From Gigaspora margarita (taxonomy: Eukaryota > Glomeromycota > Glomeromycetes > Diversisporales > Gigasporaceae): a stretch of DNA of 64,000 bases. The notes beneath the pieces are model-generated. The model was not told the origin of the DNA and searched no databases. It saw only the letters and a program-made list of their open reading frames with translations. Shown here piece after piece: positions 1 through 10,637 of this stretch. Each line of letters opens with the position of its first letter. The stretch's first letter is position 1. The stretch lies in contig WTPW01000960.1 of assembly GCA_009809945.1 (NCBI GenBank), positions 64,476 to 128,475 of the forward strand, read 5' to 3'. The position numbers were made by a program, and so were the translations under genes.

Positions 1-450
1 GAATTTTCTATATTTTTATTAATAAAAATATAGAAAATTCCACATAATGCAAAATTGTACTAATTAAACATAACTTTGAGCTCTAAGTAAACATGTTCAA
101 CATCAAAAAATACACTATATCAGCACATATTTTTTTGATTTTTTTAAATTTTCAAATAAAGGTGAGCAATATTAGATTTTGATGAAAATTTACCAATTTT
201 ACTCATCTTTATTTCAAAAATTGCAAAAATTAAATAATTATATGCTGTCAGAATGTAGTTTTTAGTGCTGGTCAAGTTTACTTAGAGCTCCAAGTAATAA
301 TTCATTAGTAAAATTTTGCATGATACAGAATTTTCTATATTTTTATTAATAAAAATATAAAAAATTCAGCATCATGCAAAATTTTACTAATGATTATAAC
401 GTTGACCCCTAAGTAAACTTGTTCAGCACTTAAAAATATACTATTATAGT
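1..450. repeat. Alternating palindromic repeat, left copy
   Basis: The first 40 bases form a near-perfect palindrome centred on TTTTATTAATAAAA. A second centre lies near 175 and a third near 342, so the sequence runs arm, reverse arm, arm with a full period of about 325 bp. The phrase CTCTAAGTAAAC(A/T)TGTTCA recurs near 81 and 407, and its complement near 270-285. The same design, diverged in sequence, occurs at 17503-18990. No coding potential. Probably a MITE-like or satellite-like family; the left end is cut by the window edge. Confidence 0.75.
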
Positions 451-1369
451 ATATATTTGTATTTTATATAAATTTAATTAATACTCAAAATTTTAATATA
501 TTAGCAATATATTATAGGATTTTATAATTTATCGCCATGGCGATGTAACACCACCCCTGATCAGCTAATTATAATGAAGGATCAGGTGTAATGTGAAATC
601 GAACTGATTATAATTTTTTTTTAAAAATCGGCTATAACACGAAATTTTGCCCATGAAACCATCTCTCGAGCTCTAACAAAAAAAATTTCTCTCGAAATTT
701 TGGGTTAGAACCACCTTGCTAAAGCACTCTACCCTAATACTAACCCTAACCTAACCCTCACCCTAATCCTAAACTAACGAATTTATTTTATTGTTTTGAT
801 TTTACATTACACCAGATCTTATAGGGTGCGATATATCGCATAGGTGAAAAAATAAAAAATTCTATATTATATTATATATAGAATTATATATATTATATAG
901 TATAATGTAAGATTTGGCCTTACCCCCACCCCCAATGATATTACATAATATCTGTCAGCACTCTTATTTATAAGAGCTTTTAGGCTTCTCTCGCAAGAGA
1001 TATATATCCTACACTAGTTGGCCAATCAAATAACAGAGATGTTACGTGATTGACACTAGCCCAAATCATGTGCAACTAATCAATCCCGTATAATCATGTG
1101 TAATAACAACAATCTCAGAAATAACCTCTAATTATATTCACTTCGAATCCAATCAAAAAGCAAATAACAAAAATATTTTTTTATTAAGATTTTTTATTTA
1201 AAAATTAATATATTTAACTCGATCAATTACATCATAAATTCTTATACCTAGTACAATTTAATGATCTAGTATTTAAGCAAAATTTTGCAGTAAAGTATAA
1301 TTGGCTACGTAAGCGGCCGATTATACTTTACTGCAAAATTTCACTTACATTCAACTATATGAAAACCCA
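451..1369. other. Gene-free stretch with telomere-like tract
   Basis: No credible ORF. Positions 731-776 hold a degenerate run of CCCTAA-like units (ACCCTAATACTAACCCTAAC and onward), resembling TTAGGG telomere repeat on the minus strand but imperfect. At 935-975 a GATATTACATAATATC motif followed by TGTCAGCACTC resembles the right end of the TTA-flanked MITEs described at 5536-5679; no left partner was found. 1285-1345 contains an inverted repeat around GCAAAATTTTGCAGTAAAGT and its complement. Confidence 0.55.
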
Positions 1370-2610
1370 ACAAATTTTGCAATGCCCAAGAGGATTTATA
1401 AAAAAAATACTGAAAGTTCACAGGAGAGTTCAACAAAACAACAAAAAACCCAAGAAAATTTACTAAAAAATGCTAAAAGACCCAAAGTTCACCAAGAAAC
1501 ACTGAAAGACCAGAGCAAAGTTTACCAACAAATCATTGAAAGAGCAGAAGAAAGTCATGAGAAAGTTCACCAAGCGATTTTGAAAGCAGTAAAAGTTCAC
1601 AAAAAAAAATATTGAAAGATCAGAAGTACTTACCAATAGAGCACCAAAAGATTAATAAAAAATGCCAAAAGTCTACAAGAGAGTTTATCAGAAACTGCTG
1701 AAAGTCCACAAGAGAATTCATCAAAAAACACTGAATTTTCACAAAAGGATTTACAAAAAAAACACTGAAAGTCCACAAGAGAGTTCAACAAAATACTGAA
1801 ATACCCAAGAAAGTTTACCAAAAAATGCTAAAAAACCCAAAGTTCACCAAGAAACACCAAAAGACCAGAGGAAAGTTCACCAACAAATCGTCGAAAGAGC
1901 GGAAGAAAGTTCATAAGAAAGTTCACTAAGCGATTTTGAAAAATCAGTAAAAGATTGCAACAAAAAAAAAAATATTGAAAGATCAGAAGTACTTTACCAA
2001 TAGAGCACCAAAAAATCAATAAAAAATACTGAAAGTCTACAAAAGAGTTTTTTAAAAACCGCTGAAAGTCCACAAGAGAATTCACCAAAAAACACTGAAT
2101 GTTCACAAGCGGATTCACAAAAAAAACACTGAAAGTCCATAGGAGAGAGTTCAACAAAATGCTAAAAGACCCAGGAAATTTATCAAAAAATGCTAAAAGA
2201 CTCAAGAAAGCTCAAGAAACACTAAAAGACCAGAGGAAAGTTCACAAGAAAGTTCACCAACAAATCGTTTGAAAGATTAGTAAAGTTTGCAAAAAAAAAC
2301 AAAAAACAAAAAAAAAACATTGAAAAATACTTACTAATAGAGCTCCGAAAGATCAAAAGAAAACTCGAAAATGCCAGAAGTTCACAAGAGGGTTCACCAA
2401 ATGCCGGAAGTCCACAAGAGGGTTCACCAAATGCTGAAGTCCACAAGAAAGTATACTAGAAAATACCAAAAGTCCACAAGAGTGTTCACCAGAAATGCTG
2501 AAAGTCCATAAGAAAATTCACCAACAAACATCAAAAGTTCACAAGAGAATTCGCCAGAAAACGCCAAGAGTTCACAAGAGAATTCACCAACAAACATTAG
2601 CAAATTTTAT
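1370..2610. repeat. Degenerate 30-36 bp minisatellite, array 1
   Basis: Tandem degenerate units of the type AGTCCACAAGAGAATTCACC followed by AAC/AAA-rich spacer. Unit lengths are mostly multiples of three (30, 33, 36), so several frames stay open on both strands and yield repetitive peptides (plus: VHK/SPQE-type; minus: LVDF/GELSCGL-type). These translations are low-complexity and show no domain. Related arrays lie at 5990-6600 and 12290-13640. I see no start context, splice pattern or conserved end proving a gene, so I call it repeat DNA. Confidence 0.75.
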
Positions 2611-3079
2611 ATATAGATATATATTGATTACTAACTGATAAGATATATATTGATACTCAACTAAAGCTGCGAACATTTATTAAGGTAGTGACTATCTACG
2701 ACATTACGGCTATGACGCAGGGGTCATACTACCTCAAGATCATATTGCCGTTAAGTAGTATGCCGTGAGAAGTGTAGTATATTGTAGGGTAGTTACTATG
2801 TAGTAGATAGTATCAAGATAGTGTGCTATGAGAAGTGTAGTATGCCGTAGAGTAGTTATTATATAGTATATAGCAACAGGATAGCGTGNCGTGTATGATA
2901 TAAGTAATGTTATATNCNCTATAGTAATATTGTGTACAAATAGAGATGGGGGTCATGCGTGCGCATGATTCCTTAAAAATTATATCATGCGCATTAATTA
3001 ATAAGGAAATTTAATAAAGATAAAAAAATCACGTGACAAAATATCTAATCTTTTGTTCAAATGAAAAGTTGGGCTATAT

Positions 3080-3102
3080 GCTCCCCCGCAAGGCGGGGGA
3101 GC
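3080..3102. repeat. GC-rich perfect hairpin
   Basis: GCTCCCCCGC, loop AAG, GCGGGGGAGC: a perfect 10-bp stem with a 3-nt loop in otherwise AT-rich DNA. It stands out by composition. It could be an element terminus or a transcription-related hairpin; nothing adjacent decides this. Confidence 0.7.
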
Positions 3103-3261
3103 TTCGGTACTTAGAAGAGTCATTCCCCAATTGCCGTAAAGTCATTGCCCACACCTTTAGTATAATAATGATAACGTAAGTTACTATACATTTTTAAACA
3201 AACATAAATGCACGTTAAAGTTATTTAAACATTAATATATACTATAAATTAATAAATCATA

Positions 3262-3754
3262 AAGAATAATTCGTCCGGCAGCAATTGTTGGCGATACATA
3301 TATTTGCGCCCAGTATTTTTTGTATCTCATCCGAGGGGATACAAATCAAACGGAGTATTTAAATCCGGGTNGATNGCTTACCAGCGNNGATTTTTTGTGA
3401 GTGAATGCTATATTTAAATATTGAACTTTACAAAATAATTTACGAATTTTTTTTTAATGGTCAATTAATTTTATTTTATTTAGTAAAATTCGTTTCATAT
3501 CCATAGCTATACTATTTATTATTACATTTTACAGTTGCTTGAACAATAAATTGGCTGTCAAAATAAATCAGGCACTTGCAATCTTCAAGGTTGCAGTGCT
3601 GTTTGCATTCGCTATTACGGGAATAATAATCGGTTCAAGAAATACGGCGGACGCATTTACGGACGCATTTAATAACACAATAAGAGTAGCAATGAAACTT
3701 TATTTGAAAATATCGGAAGTCTTGGTGATGCTATGATAAAGGTTCTATATGCGT
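3262..3754 (+). pseudogene. L-type amino acid permease fossil (two exons)
   Basis: Two consecutive exon-like pieces resemble an APC-superfamily (LAT-type) amino acid transporter. Exon A (about 3262-3401) reads AAIVGDTYICAQYFLYLIRG then DTNQTEYLNPG, typical of a membrane segment with an extracellular loop; it ends at a GTGAGT donor. Exon B starts after TTTTACAG at 3535 and reads CLNNKLAVKINQALAIFKVA, then a hydrophobic helix ending ITGIIIGS. A frame change near 3680-3690 is needed to continue to NETLFENIGSLGDAMIKVLY and AYEG before a GTATAT donor. No other permease exon is seen on either side; four ambiguous bases lie in exon A. A truncated, dead copy; transporter family call fairly firm, substrate unknown. 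Confidence 0.7.
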
Positions 3755-3857
3755 ATGAAGGTATATTAAAATATTGCTTGTAGTAGAATATATATTAAAG
3801 TAGAATTCCAAATTAGTTGAATTAACATCTATAATTCTATAGCATACATATTTTTAT

Positions 3858-4060
3858 ACGGGATAATATTTATACAGGATATAATACAGGATATAATACT
3901 TATACGGCATATCTTTATACGGCGTACAATATTTATACGGCGTACGGCATACAATATTTATACGGCATAAATATTTATACAGCATACAATATTTATACGG
4001 CATACAATATTTATATGGCATATAGCAATTCTACCTATACGGCACAATGTGCCGTATGCT
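3858..4060. repeat. 18-bp tandem repeat (ACAATATTTATACGGCAT)
   Basis: About ten degenerate copies of an 18-bp unit, some shortened, of the type ACAATATTTATACGGCAT/GCGT. It ends in an inverted GTGCCGTAT region near 4040-4070. Confidence 0.8.
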
Positions 4061-4555
4061 ATAGTCGTTGTGCCGAGGGTAGCTACCCTCAAGATTCTAA
4101 ATGTTTGCAGCTTTATACTCAACACCCCTGACGATTTTTATTGATAGTGATAGTAATCGATATATATCTAGTTAATCGATATATATCGAATATAATATCA
4201 ATTAATAATTATTATATTCACATAATCATGCTTTTTGCGAATTTTTAAACGTTTTACAGGTTTTCGCAAGTTTTCGCAATTTAATATAAAATTTTATATT
4301 TTTTATTTATTATTATTATACATTATATTTTAAATTAAATATATGTTTTTACTCAATATTATATATTTTATTATATATTAATATATATTCTTTACAATAA
4401 AAAAAAAAACAACAAAAAAACGAACCCAAAAAAAATAATGAAAAAAAATGAAAATGAAAAATAGTAATATTTTAAACTACTTTCGCACTTTGTCGATAAA
4501 AATACTAGCCCTATATACTTATTTCCTCATCCTACAGTTGGCCCTTCTTTGTTTT

Positions 4556-4668
4556 AACTATCGTATTCGCTTATATTCGCTTGTATTTGCTTATATTCGC
4601 TTGTATTCGCTTATATTCGCTTGTATTCGCTTATATTCGCTTATATTTGCTTATATTCACTACTTTCT
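4556..4668. repeat. 10-bp tandem repeat (GCTTATATTC / GCTTGTATTC)
   Basis: Decamers GCTTATATTC and GCTTGTATTC alternate at least ten times. The reverse complement of the same family (GCGAATATAAGC) occurs at 40925-41000 and 41160-41430, and the flanks (ACCACTC...TACAAACGCAAGAG) also recur there inverted. The two regions are therefore inverted copies of one repeat complex. The open frame across it (LYSLIFAYIR-type) is only the repeat translated. Confidence 0.8.
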
Positions 4669-4689
4669 AAAAAAATAGTAAAGAAGTAA

Positions 4690-5530
4690 AAAAAAAATAA
4701 AAAAACTATTTCTCAGAAACATTAGTGTTAGACCACTCCGTACAAACGCAAGAGAAACAAGAAAAACTACTCCATACGACCCTGGCGATGACACCAACTA
4801 GGACAACACCAATGGCACCAACGACGGCACCAACGACGATACGAAATATGAAACAAAAAAAAAAGAGTTAGTAAGCAAAGAGAAGCAAAGAGAAGCACCA
4901 TACGAACGCAAAAGAAATGAGCAAGACCACTCTGTACAAACACAAAAGAAATGAGAAGATCACTCCATACGAACACAAAAGAAACGAGCAAGACCTACTT
5001 ACAAAAATGCAGGAAAAACAAACGGACCACCTACAAGAACGCTAAAAAACTATGCAATACTATCTACAAGAATACCGAGAGAAGCACATAAAGCCATTCC
5101 ACAAGAATATCAACAACACCTAGCTAGTAACAATACCAACGATGACACCAACGACGACACTAACTACAATACCAAAAGAAGCAAAGAGAAGTAAAGAGAA
5201 GTGAAGAAATGCAAAGAGATGCAAAGAGATGTGAAAAGAAGAGAAGCGAAGACAAAAAAAAAACAAATAGATAAAAAAAATAAAAAAAATAAAAAAAATA
5301 AAAATAATAATTATCAAAGATTATCATTATTTTTATATAATGCACGTGAATGCGCAACTATGCAAAAATAAATAAATGAAAAATAAAAAAAAATAAATAA
5401 ATAAATAAAATAAATAAAAAAAACTGCCGAAGAGATGCGAAGAGATGCGAAAAGATGTGAAGAGAAGTGAAGAAAAGAGAAGCGAAAACAAAAAAAAAAC
5501 AAACAGATAAAAAAAAAATAAAAAAATAAT
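4690..5530. repeat. Low-complexity purine-rich complex repeat
   Basis: Contains short tandem words such as CACCAACGACGACACC, GAAGAGATGCGAAGAGATGC, and long A/AAT runs. Two partial direct copies of the GAAGAGAAGTGAAG...AAACAAATAGATAAAA block lie at 5185-5310 and 5425-5530. Several overlapping T-rich minus frames exist but encode only FF/IY-rich peptides. The ACCACTC-GTACAAAC part is an inverted relative of 40640-40870. Confidence 0.6.
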
Positions 5531-5535
5531 AATTA

Positions 5536-5679
5536 GGGCCATGACAGATATTACGTAATATCATTTTATCAGAGAGCTACCCTCCACATAAGACCAATTA
5601 GCCAATCAAATTGTATAATTAGTCTTATATAAAAATTTTTTTGGCCCCCCAGGATATTACGTAATATTTGTCACTGCCC
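5536..5679. mobile_element. TTA-flanked MITE (PIF/Harbinger-like)
   Basis: Terminal inverted repeats GGGCCATGACAGATATTACG (left) and GGGCAGTGACAAATATTACG (right, complemented) with the palindrome GATATTACGTAATATC just inside. Flanked by TTA at 5533-5535 and 5680-5682, the target duplication typical of PIF/Harbinger elements. About 144 bp, non-coding. Confidence 0.8.
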
Positions 5680-5689
5680 TTATCAAAGA

Positions 5690-5985
5690 TCATTATTTTT
5701 ATATGATGCACGTGGATGCGCAACTGTGCAAAAATAAATAAAATAAATAAATAAATAAATAAAATAAATAAAAAAAAAATAAAATCGTTAACGATCTATT
5801 ATAACGATTAATATCCATTAATCGTTATATATCGTTTCAATAAGTACGATTAAAATTGATTAATAGATATATAGCGATTTATATTTTATTTACGCTATAT
5901 ATCGATTATAGATATATATCGGTATTAAACTAGTTTATTGATATATATCATTAATTTTTAATCGATATATATCGATAAATTGTTA
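5690..5985. other. AT-rich spacer with TATATATCGAT-like repeats
   Basis: No gene seen. AAATAAAT runs are followed by many degenerate copies of CGATTATATATCG-type words (5780-5990), a simple palindromic repeat similar to that at 4140-4200. Confidence 0.5.
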
Positions 5986-5989
5986 TATA

Positions 5990-6625
5990 TCGATATGAAT
6001 CTATATAAAAACTTTTCCGATAAATGCCAAAAGTCCATAAAAGGTTTATCCAGGAAACGGCAAAAGTCCACAAGAGATAACACCGAATGTTCACAAGAGG
6101 ATTCATCAAAAGATACCGAAATCAACAGGAGTTCACCAACAAAAAGCCAAAAGACCCAAAAAAGTTCACTAAGAAACACTGAAAGACCAAAGGAAAATTT
6201 ACAAGAAAGTTCACTATCAAATCGCCAAAAGACTGGAAGTAAGTTTATAAGGAAGTTCACCAACCGATTTCAGAAGATCAGTAAAAGTTCACAAGGTTAA
6301 TTAGAAAAAAAATATTAAAAGATCAGAAGAAAGTACTTACCAATAAAGCACCGAAAGATCAAAAAAAAACTTGAAAAAAAAAATGACGTAAAATGCTCCA
6401 AAAAAGCCAAAGAAGCAGGTTCCAAAAAAAAAAAAAGAAAATGTTAGTATTGTTAAAAATAACAATAAACAAAATAAACAAAAAAAAATACAGAAAAGGA
6501 AACGGTACTTATCTAACATGTGTTTACCAGAGGGTAAACCAACCTCTGATCTGGTATCAGTACACCGAGTAGGAGATATATCTCCCAAGGAGATGCATCT
6601 CTCATGGGAGATGCCTATAATTTCC
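5990..6625. repeat. Minisatellite array 2 with conserved 3' flank
   Basis: Same degenerate protein-period minisatellite as array 1, followed by a non-repetitive tail (about 6310-6625). The tail is closely matched at 13320-13640, including GTACTTATCTAACATGTG, CTGATCTGGTATCAGTAC and the stem GGGAGATATATCTCCC. Array plus tail therefore behaves as one repeated unit. Read on the minus strand, the junction ATTGGTAAGTACTT looks like a splice donor next to the array, but no convincing downstream exon was found. Confidence 0.7.
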
Positions 6626-6948
6626 TATATAAAAAATATACAAAATTTTAAAAATATAATAAAATTTAAAAAAAATATAACAAATTTTTAAGATATTAAC
6701 CAATCAAAATTTAGTATTTGTTTTCAAATTTGGCCATCTTTAAAAAAGTTGTTGGTTTAAAGATTCCTGCACTATAAATTAAACAAAAAACCAAAATGTT
6801 TAACAAAATCTTTTATATTATTTTTGTAATTTTTGTTCTTATTGGACTTTTTTTTACAAATCTTTTCTTTGGTGAATATTAAAATAATATTTACTATTTA
6901 ATAATTAAAATCATATTTTCAAATACTTTTTTTGAATTTGTATAGTTA

Positions 6949-7114
6949 GAGGCGTGCCATTTATTACGTAATATTTTTTACTTAGTAGCCACTCTTATCC
7001 ATGTATGGTGTGATCACTTTATCTATTTAAAATTGCTTATGATCATATATAGACATGATAACCACCTCTGACCATGTATCCATGATAAAAATTACATAAT
7101 AAATGGCATGCCCC
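6949..7114. mobile_element. TTA-flanked MITE (166 bp)
   Basis: Ends GAGGCGTGCCATTTATTACG and, complemented, GGGGCATGCCATTTATTATG; flanked by TTA at 6946-6948 and 7115-7117. PIF/Harbinger-like by target site and by the ATTACGTAAT subterminal motif shared with 5536-5679 and 27230-27431. The right TTA is immediately followed by the left end of the next element, so two insertions share one target site. Confidence 0.8.
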
Positions 7115-7117
7115 TTA

Positions 7118-8019
7118 GAGGATATCCATAAATAATGTTATACATCTCTATATAGTAGCTCTTGATCCCTCTCTCATAAAAAAAAATTTTAAAATCTATA
7201 TATTTATATATATAATTTTTGGATATATTATGATACAGTGATCTGATTAAGATAATTTAAGGGTAGGGTGTACAAATTTCCAATTTCATATAAAATCGAT
7301 TGTAGATCAACTTTGTGTAACCAATTTTATATGATTTACATGTAAATATCACATGATTTGGCCAATCAGAATCAGGCAATTCTTTGTGCAACCTACAAAA
7401 ATCATATAACGTCCTACAAAAATTTAATTATATGTGAAGTTAATTTTTTTTAAAGCAATGGATATTGTGCAACTTCATTATTATAAACAAACTATTTAAA
7501 ACTACATATTATATAAATTTTATACAAATTGGCCAAGATATTAAAAAGATTTATCAGAAGCATTTTTTTGTTTACTATATAAAAATCTAATATACCACGT
7601 AGATCATATGAAAATTGATCTACGTTCACCCTACCCTTAATATTATTCGATTTGTCTCTATGAGATGAATCCAATGATACCAAAATCATTTTATTTGGAT
7701 TACTGGATCAAGAGTTATTCACAAAAAACTATTGCTTATATAGTAATTTTATAAAAAAAGATATATCCAATAGTATTTTGTTAATAACTTTGATCTAGTA
7801 ATCCAAATCAAATGATTTTAGTACCATTCGAATCCTCTCCTTGAGATGATTCGAATAGTATCAAAATCATTCAATTTGGACCTCTGGATCAAAATCTAAA
7901 CAAATTTTTATAAAACAATTATATTATATTTTTTTGATTTCCATCTACTTATTAAAAAAACATTGTATTTGAGTAACCTTTTCTTCTTCCTTTGTATAAT
8001 GTTATTTATGAATGCCCCC
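7118..8019. mobile_element. TTA-flanked MITE carrying a nested insertion
   Basis: Left end GAGGATATCCATAAATAATG and complemented right end GGGGGCATTCATAAATAACA, with TTA on both sides (7115-7117, 8020-8022). A second copy lies at 44558-45083. Without the insertion at 7261-7636 and its duplicated TTAA it is about 520 bp, close to the 526 bp of the other copy. Inner sequence repeats a GGTACCATTCGAATC-like motif in both orientations. Non-coding. Confidence 0.8.
7261..7636. mobile_element. Nested element with TTAA target duplication
   Basis: Ends GGGTAGGGTG...CACCCTACCC, flanked by TTAA at 7257-7260 and 7637-7640. Removing the element and one TTAA restores a sequence that aligns base-for-base in length with the uninterrupted host copy at about 44695-44720. 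A longer relative with the same ends lies at 50825-52375. TTAA duplication fits piggyBac-type transposition, but a TA duplication with ends AGGGTAGGG cannot be excluded because the site is symmetrical. Confidence 0.75.
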
Positions 8020-8052
8020 TTATTATTAATATAATAACTACAACAATTATAA

Positions 8053-9610
8053 TTTTTTTTTTTTAACACTTTGATGGTCTCGTCAGTACTTTATTAAGAA
8101 AAATTCAATCTAATCCAAGTACAATAAATCTAATCTATTGACTATTAAATTGTTATGTCTTAAAGTATAAGTCTGAACCCACCCGGCTGCCTTAGTGGTG
8201 CCCAAATGTGACTCATCGCACTAAATCATAAGATTTAAAACTTTTGTCAAACCATCAAATTATATACCTAGGTTGGTACCTTTAACTATGAAATCGCTCA
8301 ATAAAACATTTGTTTTAATGTTGATTTCATTTTTTAATATTGTATCACGTCTTCACTTCTCAATCAACCTTTGTTTCTTTTCTTGATTACTTAAGGTCTA
8401 GTTATTTTTTTGATTTCCTTCTTCCTTATCTTTCAAACTTTTTTCTTTCTTAGAAGGTTTCTTTCCCATATTTCCTGAAGTTTTCTTTTTCTCCTTACGT
8501 GTGATTCTGTTTCTTCTTTTTCAAGCAATAGTTCTTTCGTATCAGTCTTTCCAGATATTTTCATGGAATATGTTCCAACCAGTATATACAAAGCCTTTTA
8601 TAATTTCCTCTATCAAAGTTCTCTTCAATCCCAAACACAAGAGATTTCGGTAGACTTTAGATGGTATTAAGCTCTTGCATATAGCTTCACGTACTTCATA
8701 TTTCTCAGCAATAGTCTTTCCTAATAGCACAATATGGAGAGTTTCTGTCGATAAGATTTCTTTATGCTTTTCTTTGACTAGTTTGTTACTATGTCCAAGC
8801 CCAATGTTTCTGTTTGTATCCAAAGACCTTCATTAGCTTAACATTTAGCTAGATGTTTTACATCCTCTGTTTTTTTAGCATCACACCCAATGCACCATGC
8901 TGACTTGTAAATATTCAGTTTTCGGTATTTTAATAACTCAATTACAGGTAGACTTTCTGAAATATATTTAATTAGGAAAGATTTCTTGTTGCTTTTCCTC
9001 AAGGAGTTACTAGCTATGCCTTTAAACTCTTTTAGACGTTTCCAAAATGGCTTCCAATAGAAATTTTCCTCTGTGCCATTAGGTTCTAGTTTTCTAAAGG
9101 AATTAGAACACATCCATTTGGCTTTGGCTTCTGCAGCATTTGCCACTTTAATAAAAGTTTTAAAGATATTTCAATTTTATGATCATGCCAAAAAAGAACA
9201 AAACTATGCTATTCACTACAGATTAGACTGGTATTTATGGAATTCTTCGCTTTTTTTCCTTCTTTGGCTAGTCTATCTGCGAGTTCGTTCTATTTATTAG
9301 CTTTGTGCGCTTATATTTTAACTAGCCGCAACTCAATCTTTTTTCCCTTAATGAGATTTTTTATGCTAGCAATTATGGAAATCTCTTGCTTTTGAGGATT
9401 TGCTTATTTACTAAGTGCCCAAGCCCTTCTTTAATGCAATTGATTGCTTCTTCACTATCCGTTGAGATCTTGACTTTATAGTTAATCAGAATTGTGAGCA
9501 AAACTGTTCAGATCGCGGTTAATTCTGTATGCAAAAATGAAGGCCAACCTATCATTTTAAGACTTAACTGTTCTAAAACTAGATTCTCTTTTTTGTTAAC
9601 TTGTACATCA
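8053..9610 (-). pseudogene. Decayed non-LTR retroelement 3' end (RNase H region)
   Basis: Reading leftward from about 9610, a broken frame shows TELTAI, then a KVKISTDSEEAINCIKEGLG stretch, then a degraded H-x-x-N-x-x-D-x-LAKE-like end. This order matches the E, D and late D/N motifs of an RNase H type I domain. It continues at 9146-8838 with WKPFWKRLKEFKGIASNSLR and YKSAWCIGCDAKK-TEDVKHLAKC, a C-x2-C...H-x3-C ending I associate with fungal LINE ORF2 C-termini, then 8823-8542. Stops and frameshifts interrupt it throughout. A T-run at 8050-8064 would be the poly(A) tail on this strand. No reverse transcriptase domain remains in the window. Confidence 0.65.
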
Positions 9611-10637
9611 GCGAATTATTTATACGTAATTTTACGTAAGATATTACGGCCCGTAATATAACGAATATCTTATGTTTGATACGATTTATTACGTTATATA
9701 TTACGTTATATTACAGTTATATTACAGAATTTATAGCGCAATGTTGCGAAATAGACCAAATAAAAAAAAATGCAAATTACCTTCCTCTTTAGGGGTCGCA
9801 GCAGGCAATAATTTGCATATTGTGTGATGTTTTCATATTGTTTTAAAATTTTTAAAAAATAAATAAACGATATACATATTCACATAATCATGTTTTTTTA
9901 CAGGTTTTTACAATAATTCACAAGGTTTCATATAAAATTTTATATTTTTTTATTATTATTATACATTATATTTTATATTTATTAATATATATTTTTAATT
10001 AATATTACAGTATTATTTTTACATTATTACAAATATTTTAAACTACTTTCGCACTTCGTCACATCTAATTCTATTATTATACAAAAAACTAGCCCTACGC
10101 ACATATTTTCGCTCATATCCCATAGTTAGCTATTATCTTCGCTTCTTTGTTTTCTATCGTCTTCGCTTTTGCTATTTCTTTTGTTTTGGCTATAACTTTT
10201 ACTTCGCTCTTTTTTTCTAAATAATTCCTAATTTTTGCTTCTTTGTTTTCTATCATCTGCGCTTTTGCTATTTTTTTTGTTTTGTTTATAACCTTTGTTT
10301 CGCTTTTTTTTCTAATAATTCCTAAAAATAGTAAAGTGAAAAAAAATAAAAAAAAAACCTTTCTTATAATTATTGATGTTCTTGCAAATTGCTGGAGAAA
10401 TCTAGTTTGTTCTTGCAAAGTGCTAGAGAAGTTAAACTAGTTTTCTTGTCAAGTGCTAGAAAAGTCGCAAAGTATCGAAGAAATCAAAAATAAATAAAAT
10501 AAATTAAAAATTAAAAAAATAAGTAAAAAAAAAAACAAAACAAAAAAAAACAAAAAAATGTAAGCAAACTAATAAAAAAAAATAATAAACAAAGCCCCAA
10601 ATCTTCATTTCTCTGAAGTAAGAGTCATGTTTTTGCG

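Larger units (their letters stand above)
2652..4124. mobile_element. Inverted-repeat-bounded segment
   Basis: A short inverted repeat brackets this segment: TAAAGCTGCGAACATTTA at 2662-2679 and its relative TAAATGTTTGCAGCTTTA at 4098-4115, with ACTCAAC continuing outward on both sides. The ends next to the arms are rich in GCCGTA/TACGGC words on both sides. Inside lie the permease fossil, a hairpin and a minisatellite. No clear target duplication is visible, so the element class is unknown. Confidence 0.4.

Noticed and set aside
1630-2446. Minus-strand frames with LVDFQ/GELSCGL repeats in the minisatellite (also 5958-6263 and 12412-13287)
   Set aside because: Direct translation of a codon-multiple tandem repeat; several frames are open at once and none has a supported start or domain.
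4556-4668. CRISPR-like array
   Set aside because: Units are contiguous 10-bp repeats without unique spacers, and the genome is eukaryotic.
6530-6620. Possible 5S rRNA or small RNA in the conserved tail of the minisatellite arrays
   Set aside because: The GGGAGATATATCTCCC stem is real, but the sequence does not follow 5S or snRNA consensus; it is better explained as repeat flank.
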